Shown: positions 1 through 6,757 of the stretch, one piece after another
Layout of the letters: each line of letters opens with the position of its first letter
How positions within the stretch are numbered: the first letter of the stretch is position 1
Assembly: GCA_029260555.1 (NCBI GenBank)
Contig: JAJDCZ010000055.1
Coordinates: 1-36,883, forward strand
DNA length: 36,883 nt
From: Phycisphaerales bacterium
GTDB lineage: Bacteria; Planctomycetota; Phycisphaerae; Phycisphaerales; UBA1924
Reading direction: 5' to 3'
Translations under genes and position numbers: made by a program
The notes under the pieces: generated by a model
What the model saw: the letters and a program-made list of their open reading frames with translations, nothing else
What the model was told of the DNA's origin: nothing
Database searches by the model: none

Positions 1-163
1 AAAACAATTCGCTAATGTGTATCCACAGAGGGGCTGAAACAGATGGTCAGACACCTTGTGGTATCGAGGCAAATAGCTGTTACACATGCATTTATGCACG
101 CAGATGGGTTTGATTGAAATTTGTTGTGCAGAGTTTGTACAGTGCTAGGTAAACGATAAATTC

Positions 164-178
164 TAGAGCTCTGCTCTA
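164..178 (-). terminator. Short hairpin after the integrase gene
   Basis: A perfect 6-bp inverted repeat (TAGAGC / GCTCTA, 3-nt loop) lies 6 bases beyond the integrase stop codon. On the minus strand it is followed only by GAATTTATC, so the U-tract is poor. It may be a weak terminator or chance. The rest of positions 1-183 shows no gene that I can support. Confidence 0.22.
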
Positions 179-183
179 CAACC

Positions 184-1551
184 TCACCCTGCCTCCCCAA
201 TTACCTGAATCACCCTCCCAGCGTCACGCTCGGCGTACACAGCGTCTGTGACCAGGGCGCTGGAATGCCCCAGCACCAGCTGGGCAGCTTCCAGCCCGTA
301 CGCCTTGCGGATGCGTGTCGCTGCGGTATGGCGGAGCTGATAGGGCGTGAACTGGTTTTCCTTGCGTAGCTCGTCGAGCTGGGCACGCTGCTTGGGTGTC
401 AACCTCGCTCGCCACTGCCGCGTCGTCTCGCCCTCGAGGGCAGCTAGCTCAGGTGGCGGCACAAACGCCCGATCGCAGGCATAGGTGATCGCACGGCGGT
501 AGCTGGCACTCGTGTAGCGATCACCGGGGTGCTTCTTTGGGTTGTCTTTGACATTGGTACCAGGTCGGTTGCCACAGGACAGGGGTGTCTTGCGCGATGC
601 GTGCAAGGTGATATGCCGTTCTGATTCTGCATCAGCCGGGCTGAACAGGAAGGCGTTGGCTGGCCGGCTGCCCATGAACGCCTCAAGCACTCTCTGAGCT
701 TGCGGGCCGAAGTAGAGCACACGATCGCGGCCACGGTGGGCGGTCTTGTGATCTACAAGCGTGCAGGTCCAGACAGTGCCCGTGGTGTCGATGTCCGCCG
801 ATCGCGACCCCAGCAGCTCGCCAGGGCGTGCGCCGGTGAGCAGTTGCAGCTCGACAATGGCCCGCACCTGGCGGCTCATGTACGGCATGGCAGCTTCGAT
901 CAGCTCGTCATTGGCCGGCGTCACAGGCTTTGTCTCAGGTGCAGTTGTTTGTCCACGCTTGAGAGGTTCAACTGTCAGCAATGCCTGGTGTACCGACACA
1001 GGCACAAGCTCGCGGGCGACTGCCCATTTGAACATCTTGCAGATCACAAGAGCCTGGGTGTTGACATACTTCCGTGACCATCTGCCCTTGGGATGTACGC
1101 GGTTCGCCATCGCATTGCGCACTGTGACCAGGCTCATTGGCCCAAAGTCTTCAGCAACCGATGAACCGTAAAGCTCTCGCAGGATGCGAAGTGAATCCTT
1201 GATTGCAAACATGCGTGTTGGCGAGAACTTTTGAGCAGCAACTGGCATGTAGGCTGCGATGACTTCATTGATCGTTGCCCCGCCCTCGCCGGCCTGTCGC
1301 TTTCGTGCTGGCAGTCGCCGATCTGCGGCCTCCCATTGCGCGATGAGGCAGTGGTATCGCTCGCGGCTCTGCGGTGTGTCATAGTCGCCCAATTGGTAGT
1401 CGCGACGCTCTTTCGTCACGGAATCAGTGAGCGTGACGATCGCAGTGTTGCGGTTTTTCTTGTGGCGATATGCAGGTGTTTGGCCATCGACGAGGCCTCC
1501 TGGACGCATTTGCGCGGCCATGTGCCGCGCTTTTATTGGCCTAATTTGCAT
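184..1551 (-). CDS. Tyrosine recombinase / phage-type integrase
   Basis: Site-specific tyrosine recombinase of the phage integrase family, which cuts and joins att sites through a covalent phosphotyrosine. About 455 residues. The C-terminal catalytic domain shows the expected residues: Arg in LTGARPGELLG, the His-x-x-Arg box in YQLRHTAATRIRK, the LGHSS box, and the nucleophile Tyr in VYAERD close to the C-terminus. The N-terminal part (YRHKKNRNTAIVTL, then RRDYQLGDY) resembles the arm-binding/core-binding start of planctomycete integrases. The gene reads away from tRNA-Val, whose 3' end is 55 bases upstream, which is the usual arrangement for an element integrated in a tRNA gene. The start is uncertain. 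The longest frame begins at 1551 without a clear ribosome site, while a perfect AGGAGG (1496-1501) with ATG at 1487 is in another frame (see findings), so a frameshift near the N-terminus is possible. Confidence 0.9.
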   Translation of the reverse strand: MQIRPIKARHMAAQMRPGGLVDGQTPAYRHKKNRNTAIVTLTDSVTKERRDYQLGDYDTPQSRERYHCLIAQWEAADRRLPARKRQAGEGGATINEVIAAYMPVAAQKFSPTRMFAIKDSLRILRELYGSSVAEDFGPMSLVTVRNAMANRVHPKGRWSRKYVNTQALVICKMFKWAVARELVPVSVHQALLTVEPLKRGQTTAPETKPVTPANDELIEAAMPYMSRQVRAIVELQLLTGARPGELLGSRSADIDTTGTVWTCTLVDHKTAHRGRDRVLYFGPQAQRVLEAFMGSRPANAFLFSPADAESERHITLHASRKTPLSCGNRPGTNVKDNPKKHPGDRYTSASYRRAITYACDRAFVPPPELAALEGETTRQWRARLTPKQRAQLDELRKENQFTPYQLRHTAATRIRKAYGLEAAQLVLGHSSALVTDAVYAERDAGRVIQVIGEAG

Positions 1552-1605
1552 CGCCGGGCAATTGTGTTCCGCTGTAAGTCTTTGCGTTGTAAATACTTAC
1601 TGAAA

Positions 1606-1679
1606 TGGGCGATACAGGGATCGAACCTGTGACCTCTTCCGTGTCATGGAAGCGCGCTAGCCAACTGCGCCAATCGCCC
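1606..1679 (-). tRNA. tRNA-Val (anticodon GAC)
   Basis: A cloverleaf can be folded by hand on the minus strand. The acceptor stem is GGGCGAT/ATCGCCC with discriminator A, the D stem is GCGC/GCGC, and the anticodon stem CTTCC/GGAAG holds the loop ATGACAC (anticodon GAC, valine). The T stem is ACAGG/CCTGT with TTCGATC. CCA is not encoded. Its 3' end faces the integrase, making it the likely integration target. Confidence 0.93.
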
Positions 1680-1729
1680 TTTGTTCAGCCTGCCTGCTCA
1701 TGAAGACACGAGAAGGTCGACCTTGCCTC

Positions 1730-1757
1730 AGTATATCCGCCTGCATTGAGCTGTCCA
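1730..1757 (-). promoter_or_regulatory. Possible promoter for tRNA-Val
   Basis: On the minus strand TGGACA (1752-1757) and TATACT (1730-1735) are separated by 16 bases, a good sigma-70-like pair. The -10 box lies about 50 bases before the 5' end of tRNA-Val, so a 5' leader would have to be removed. Motif match only. Confidence 0.35.
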
Positions 1758-1812
1758 CGAAAAGCAGTCCATGGAATTGCTTGCAAATCGGTCGGGCTGG
1801 GGACATGGCTGT

Positions 1813-3264
1813 TCAAGGCTCAAGTGATTGCGATAGCACCGTCAGCCAGCCCAGTACCTCATCCGTGGTTTTTTTATCGAAAATCCTGAGGATCGAACCT
1901 GAAATGACCGCCAGACGAGGCTCAGGTTGCCCCTTGCCAGATGTTGAAGAGCTGGATACGGGGTCTGTCCAGATGCCCAGTTTCATGGTGTCGATGATGG
2001 TGTCGCTGAGGCCTCCCAGTTTGATGCCAACCAGAGGCTCAAACCCCGCAGCGTTATCAAGATGAACCGTCTCTGCAGGTAAATCACACACCAGCATTAG
2101 CAAGACGCCCAGCCGACTGATAATGGCATCAGTAGCATGGTCACTTTCTGATACCCAGCCCTGGATCTGCCTATTGATGCGGAGTGTGTCGGTCGGATTG
2201 TTGGCGGGGTGATGAAGCTCGACCCATGCAACATCGGCCCGAGGCAATCGGCTTGTTTTTTTTGCAATGTACGATGCTGGGTTGAGTTCGATGGCGCTCA
2301 GGGCAGCTCGTTCGATGGTCAGATGCGCCGGGCCGAGAATCGTGCTTCGCTCAGCGTCGGTGACGATTGACACAGCATGTACCGAAGCTGCGGAAAGGCT
2401 TGTTGCCTGTCCGATGGTGAGTGTCCAGACTGCATTGCCTTGAGCTTTGGTAAAGGCGGGGGCATTGGCAGTGATCTGAATCTTCATTGACGACTCAAGT
2501 GCAGGCTCAAGATCCAGGCTGTGGTTTGCTTTCAGCTGGATGGTGTCAGACAGCAGGTGTGAGAGAACAAGTTTGAGTCGTTCGACCATGACGGGTTCCG
2601 CAGCAGCCTGGATGGGTTGATCAAGCTGCCAGCGCGAGCCTCTTTGGCGCAGACTGAGCGTCTGGTTGTCAGTCTGGATGGTGATAACATCAGTTTTTTC
2701 AGGCAAAAGAGCCAGTGCATGGGCATCAAGCCACAAAGCTGGGGCATTGTTGAGAAAGAGCGATGCCAAGTTTGAGTCGATGGTGATCAGTGCATCAATC
2801 TCTGCAGGGTTTTGCATTTGGATGCGGGCATGGTGCGAGCCTGCCAGACTCTTTGGTGAGATCCAGAGCGTCACACGATCCTCATTGTTTTGCTTGCGCT
2901 GGATCTGAACTTTGGTCCAGCTTGAGTGCTCAGCTTCAGATGGACCCTTTGTGCGAGGTTGACCCCGGGTGCTGTTGAGCAGCCTCAGTGCAGCCCGGAT
3001 GCGACGGGAATCCGTCAGCCATGTGCTTGAAATGGTCTGATCCTTATCGACAAGCTGATGCATCCACAGCCCGGACTGTGTTCGGATGAACCGTCTCTGG
3101 TGTTGAGGCGTGGTGATTGTCAGTGTTGAAACGCTTGCAGGATCAATGGGCAGGATAATGTTGGGTTGATCGCTTTGGGTCGGCTGTCGATTCAGGACGA
3201 TGAGCACAGCAATACCCAGAATCAGGGCAATCACAAGCCAGAGGATCAAGCCTATTTTGGACAT
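1813..3264 (-). CDS. DUF4340-type membrane-anchored protein
   Basis: About 483 residues from the ATG at 3264. The frame is open up to 3300, but the start before MSKIGLILW puts a single membrane segment (LILWLVIALILGIAVLIVL) at the very N-terminus, followed by a large extracytoplasmic region. The pattern 'VSTLTITTP...FIRTQSGLWMHQL', repeated later as 'ITIQTDNQTLSLRQRGSRWQLDQPI', is typical of DUF4340 proteins. Their known members sit beside GldG-like ABC transporter genes; no such neighbour is seen here. The function is unknown. It is divergent from the amidotransferase gene, with only 82 bases between the two starts, so both promoters must lie in that gap. Confidence 0.7.
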   Translation of the reverse strand: MSKIGLILWLVIALILGIAVLIVLNRQPTQSDQPNIILPIDPASVSTLTITTPQHQRRFIRTQSGLWMHQLVDKDQTISSTWLTDSRRIRAALRLLNSTRGQPRTKGPSEAEHSSWTKVQIQRKQNNEDRVTLWISPKSLAGSHHARIQMQNPAEIDALITIDSNLASLFLNNAPALWLDAHALALLPEKTDVITIQTDNQTLSLRQRGSRWQLDQPIQAAAEPVMVERLKLVLSHLLSDTIQLKANHSLDLEPALESSMKIQITANAPAFTKAQGNAVWTLTIGQATSLSAASVHAVSIVTDAERSTILGPAHLTIERAALSAIELNPASYIAKKTSRLPRADVAWVELHHPANNPTDTLRINRQIQGWVSESDHATDAIISRLGVLLMLVCDLPAETVHLDNAAGFEPLVGIKLGGLSDTIIDTMKLGIWTDPVSSSSTSGKGQPEPRLAVISGSILRIFDKKTTDEVLGWLTVLSQSLEP

Positions 3265-3346
3265 TGCAAGCAGTGTATGTCGCGACAGATACAAAGGCAT
3301 GGGCTCGATTGCTGCCAGAGTGGGTTGATGTCGATATATTCAATGC

Positions 3347-4036
3347 GTGAGCAAGCCCTGGATTGGCATTTCGATGGACATGGGTGAACTTGGTGGTAAA
3401 CTGCGCTGTCATGTCACGCCCCTGTATGCAGCATGCATTCACCAGGCTGGGGGCGTGCCTGTGATGCTGCCTCTGCTCCCTGAGCTTTGCGAGGATCTGC
3501 TCGCCCGCGTCCAGGGCGTGGTATTCACAGGCGGCGACGATCCATATACAGAATGCTTTGGCGAGCCGACACATCCTCAAGCAACACCTGTGCATACTCA
3601 GCGTCAGGACTTTGAGCTGGCCATGCTCAACAAGCTTGCTGAGCGCGATCCTGACAAGCCGGTGCTGGGGATCTGCCTTGGCATGCAGATGATGGCACTT
3701 CATGCTGGGGGAAAACTCGACCAACATATGCCCGAGACAACAGCGTCTGCAGCGGACCATTTCAAACGCGATCATGCGCTGGTCCCAGCTCCGGTTGATC
3801 CAAAGGATTTGAGTTTACCTGCAGGTGTTGTGCATAGCTGCCATCGCCAGGCGGTGGTTGGTGCTGGTGCAATGCAGGTCATTGGACGAGCACACGATGG
3901 TGTGATTGAAGCGGTCGCGCAGACTGACAGAGCGTTCTACATGGGTGTGCAATGGCATCCCGAGCGAACAACTGATCACGGGCTTGGTCAGGGGCTCTTT
4001 GATCGACTGATTCAAGCGTGCAACACATCTGCCTGA
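3347..4036 (+). CDS. Class I glutamine amidotransferase-like hydrolase (peptidase C26, gamma-Glu-GABA hydrolase family)
   Basis: A 229-residue cytoplasmic protein with the class I amidotransferase fold. The N-terminal KPWIGIS start is typical of the C26/PuuD group. VFTGGDDPYTE is the oxyanion strand region, Cys110 in LGICLGMQ is the nucleophilic elbow, and GVQWHPE near the C-terminus supplies the catalytic His and Glu. Family members hydrolyse gamma-glutamyl amides such as gamma-glutamyl-GABA; the real substrate here is not known, as no putrescine genes are next to it. The GTG at 3347 was chosen because it gives the family N-terminus; no strong ribosome site is visible. ATG codons at residues 10 and 12 would cut into the first strand. 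It converges with metF, the stops being 36 bases apart. Confidence 0.83.
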   Translation: MSKPWIGISMDMGELGGKLRCHVTPLYAACIHQAGGVPVMLPLLPELCEDLLARVQGVVFTGGDDPYTECFGEPTHPQATPVHTQRQDFELAMLNKLAERDPDKPVLGICLGMQMMALHAGGKLDQHMPETTASAADHFKRDHALVPAPVDPKDLSLPAGVVHSCHRQAVVGAGAMQVIGRAHDGVIEAVAQTDRAFYMGVQWHPERTTDHGLGQGLFDRLIQACNTSA

Positions 4037-4072
4037 TCATCAGCATGCGAAAAGTGTGTGGTGAGTGGGGGG

Positions 4073-4987
4073 TTATTCGAGTGCAAGGGAGTTTTTGACG
4101 CCGAGGGTGTGGTAGATTTCGCGTGTGGCTGTGGATTTGTTGAGGGTGTAGAAGTGGATGCCATCGATATCGTGGTCGAGCAGATCGCGTGCCTGTTCGG
4201 TCGCCCAGTGAACCCCGACACGGCGGACAGCATCGGGATCGCCACCTGTGCGGTTGATGGCGCGGATGAGTGGTGCGGGGTAGCGCACGCCGAGAGCGAG
4301 TTCTGCCATTCTTTTCATGCCCTGGATTGATGTGATGGGCATGAGTCCTGCGAGAATGGGAACGGTGATGCCTGAGAGTCGGCATCGGTCGCGGAAGTCA
4401 TAAAAATCACGGTTGCTGAAGAAGAGCTGGGTTGCAATGAAATCTGCACCAGCATCAACTTTGGCTTTGAGGTAGTCGAGTTCGAGCATGCGGTTGGGGG
4501 TTGCGTAGTGTCCTTCGGGGTAGCCCGCCACGCCGATTCCAAAGCCATCGGGGTGGGGATGGTTGTGTTGCTCATTGAATTTCTTGATGAAGCTGACGAG
4601 TTGGCTGGCGTGCTTGAATGCGTCGTTGTGAGCGTCGTAGTCGTCATCGCCCTGAGGCGGATCGCCACGAAGCGCCATGATGTTACTGATACCATGCTCT
4701 GCGTAGCGTTCGAGAATGGCCATGATCTGTTTTTCGTCATGGCAGACGCTGGTGAGATGGGGAATGGGGTCCAGAGCCGTTTCCTGATTGAGTCGAACGA
4801 CGAGGTCGCGGGTCTGGTCGCGTGTCGAGCCACCAGCACCATAAGTGACAGAGACGAACGAGGGCTGGAGTTTTTCAAAGTCCCATATGGATGAAAAGAG
4901 CGAGTCGATCGCGCCGCCGCTGCGAGGCGGGAAGAACTCGAACGAAAAGGTCGTCCGCCGTTTGGCAAAGATCTCGCTGATATGCAT
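4073..4987 (-). CDS. metF: Methylenetetrahydrofolate reductase
   Basis: A 304-residue flavoprotein of the MetF family that reduces 5,10-methylene-THF to 5-methyl-THF, the methyl donor for methionine synthesis. The N-terminal TFSFEFFPPRS carries the conserved Glu of the family. It is followed by VSVTYGAGGS, HLTSVCH, NIMALRGDPP, the DAGADFIATQLFF box and PILAGLMPI. Length and motif order match bacterial MetF, with no breaks. It lies downstream of pyrC on the same strand with a 184-base gap. That gap holds a perfect 20-bp palindrome directly next to a TATAAT box (see the regulatory entry), so it probably has its own regulated promoter. No methionine synthase or SAM-cycle gene is in the window. 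Confidence 0.96.
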   Translation of the reverse strand: MHISEIFAKRRTTFSFEFFPPRSGGAIDSLFSSIWDFEKLQPSFVSVTYGAGGSTRDQTRDLVVRLNQETALDPIPHLTSVCHDEKQIMAILERYAEHGISNIMALRGDPPQGDDDYDAHNDAFKHASQLVSFIKKFNEQHNHPHPDGFGIGVAGYPEGHYATPNRMLELDYLKAKVDAGADFIATQLFFSNRDFYDFRDRCRLSGITVPILAGLMPITSIQGMKRMAELALGVRYPAPLIRAINRTGGDPDAVRRVGVHWATEQARDLLDHDIDGIHFYTLNKSTATREIYHTLGVKNSLALE

Positions 4988-5057
4988 GGCTGACTCGAAA
5001 CTGGCTTCCTGATCTTTATCGGCTCATCTTGCAGACGAGAAAAGTCCACTGCTTGCC

Positions 5058-5083
5058 CCGTTCATCCGGATGAACGGATTATA
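5058..5083 (-). promoter_or_regulatory. Palindromic operator-like site and -10 box upstream of metF
   Basis: On the minus strand a TATAAT box (5078-5083) is followed at once by a perfect 20-bp palindrome (5058-5077, half-site CCGTTCATCC). It is about 70 bases before the metF start. A palindrome abutting a -10 box is where a repressor would block transcription. The palindrome could also form an RNA hairpin, but no U-tract follows. No good -35 hexamer is seen 16-18 bases upstream. The regulator is unknown; an ArsR-type SAH/SAM-responsive repressor is only a guess from the metF context. Confidence 0.5.
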
Positions 5084-5171
5084 GCAGATGATTAAGTGAA
5101 TATGTGTCATTGTGTGTGTTGAGAGTAGATTCATGCAAAAATATCGGTCATGGCTCGGGATGAGAGGCAAA

Positions 5172-6509
5172 TTAGAGGCTGGGTTGACCAGATTGATGAA
5201 TCGGCAGCATGGTGTGCACGATCTGGCCCTGGACGATTGTGGTGACCGCTCGGCCTGTAAGCGTTTCGCCTATAAAGGGCGTATTGGTGCTTTTCCCAGC
5301 CAGTTGATCCTCGGTGCAGGTCCAGGTGAGGTTGGGATCGATGATGGTCAGGTCTGCGGGGCTATTCAGAGCCATTGAACCCAGTCCCAGGCGATCCAGA
5401 TTGCAGAGTCGAGCCGGGTTGATGGTCAGCAATTCGATGAGCTTGGGCCAGTCGATAAGACCAGTAGCAATAAGGGCTTGGGCATACAGAGGCAGGGCTG
5501 TTTCCAGGCCGATGATGCCAAAGGGTGCACTGGCAAAGGGCTGCTGCTTCTCGTGGAGGGCATGGGGAGCGTGATCGGTCGCCAGAACGGTGATGATGCC
5601 ATCAGCAACAGCGTGTCTGAGAGCGTCTATATCTGCCTGCTGACGCAATGGGGGGTTCATTTTGGCGTTGGTATTGAAAGATCGCCCATCAGGAGCTGCG
5701 CACGCTTCGTGGGTGAGGTTGAGATGGTGGGGGCTGACTTCTGCGGTGACAGGTTGGCCTTGCTCGCGGGCGGTGCCAATCAGATCGATGCTGCCAGCAC
5801 TGGAGACATGCTGAATGTGGTATCGACACCCAACTGAGCGATTAAGTGTCAGATCGCGCTGGATGATGATTTCCTCAGCTTCTCTTGGCCAACCAATAAG
5901 CCCCAGCCGTGTGGCGATCTCGCCAGCGTGCATGGATGCGTTTCGAGTGAGTGTGGGATCCTGGCAGTGTTGCATGAAGCACAAGTCGACATCGGCGCAA
6001 GCTTTAAGGACGCTGGCCATGACGCTTGAGTCAAAGATGGCATCGCCATCGTCCGATATGCCCACAGCTCCGGCATCTGCCAGAGCATGGATCGGTGCGG
6101 GGTGGGAGCCTTGGCGATTGATTGTACCAGCAGCGACGGGAAAGACCCGGCAGTGTGCAGTCTGGTTGGCACGGGCGATAAGACCTTGGATAAGAAGCGG
6201 GGAATCAAGTGCGGGGGCAGTATTTGGCATGCAGCAGACAGTCGTAAAACCGCCCTGAATGGCAGCGTGCGTGCCAGTTTCGATGGTTTCCTTGTGTTCC
6301 TGGCCGGGTTCACGGAGGTGAACATGGGGATCGATCAGACCGGGCGTAAGGAGGCAACCAGAAGCGTCGATAATCTGGTCAAAGCCATGTGGATTGATAT
6401 CTGGAGCGATCTGCTGGATGAGGCCTTGGGATACGGCCACATCAGCCTGGAGGTCCAACTGCTGGCTTGGGTCGAGAACACGGCTTTTGGTGATGAGGAT
6501 GCTGCTCAT
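5172..6509 (-). CDS. pyrC: Dihydroorotase (class I)
   Basis: A 445-residue amidohydrolase for the third step of pyrimidine synthesis, interconverting carbamoyl-aspartate and dihydroorotate. The metal-binding DPHVHLREPG (His62, His64) follows the β-sandwich N-terminus. FTTVCCMPNT is the family hallmark, YHIQHVSSAGS and AEVSPHHL give the two further zinc histidines, and LATDHAPH carries the catalytic Asp. Length and order fit class I enzymes, which often pair with aspartate carbamoyltransferase; no pyrB is present here. The start MSSILITKSRVLDP is usual for the family. It is the first gene of the minus-strand pyrC-metF pair and is divergent from the metallopeptidase gene. The 248-base gap between them holds only a small 6-bp inverted repeat (6620-6637) that I cannot interpret. 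Confidence 0.95.
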   Translation of the reverse strand: MSSILITKSRVLDPSQQLDLQADVAVSQGLIQQIAPDINPHGFDQIIDASGCLLTPGLIDPHVHLREPGQEHKETIETGTHAAIQGGFTTVCCMPNTAPALDSPLLIQGLIARANQTAHCRVFPVAAGTINRQGSHPAPIHALADAGAVGISDDGDAIFDSSVMASVLKACADVDLCFMQHCQDPTLTRNASMHAGEIATRLGLIGWPREAEEIIIQRDLTLNRSVGCRYHIQHVSSAGSIDLIGTAREQGQPVTAEVSPHHLNLTHEACAAPDGRSFNTNAKMNPPLRQQADIDALRHAVADGIITVLATDHAPHALHEKQQPFASAPFGIIGLETALPLYAQALIATGLIDWPKLIELLTINPARLCNLDRLGLGSMALNSPADLTIIDPNLTWTCTEDQLAGKSTNTPFIGETLTGRAVTTIVQGQIVHTMLPIHQSGQPSL

Positions 6510-6757
6510 GCAGGTCAGTTTAGGCAGAAATATGGGTATGAATCAGCAAATCAGTAGTTTGGGAAAGATCGGTGCAGATTCTTCCTTTAACCTGCAACTC
6601 AAAGGCTGGGTTACTCGTACAGACCAAGACTGGTCTGAGCCTTGTTCTAGGCGGGCTGGTTATGGTGAGAGTCAGTTTCCAACTTCGTCATCGTTGAGCA
6701 GAGTTGTATCTGCGATACGGTGTTTTTCTTGAAGTGTCTCAAACGAAAGGCAGGCGG

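Noticed and set aside
3143..3775. 210-codon minus-strand frame across the divergent promoter gap
   Set aside because: Overlaps two well-supported genes and has a Cys/His-rich random-looking composition.
4315..5049. Long overlapping frame (244 codons) on the same strand as metF
   Set aside because: Rich in Ser/Thr/Ala/Pro with no domain; it is a frame shadow of metF, which has full family motifs.
5058..5077. metF leader palindrome as a rho-independent terminator of pyrC
   Set aside because: No T-run on the minus strand after the stem, and it sits directly next to a TATAAT box.
6620..6637. CAGACC/GGTCTG hairpin upstream of the metallopeptidase gene as an operator or riboswitch
   Set aside because: A 6-bp repeat with a 6-base loop is expected by chance in an intergenic region of this size, and no conserved riboswitch core is seen.
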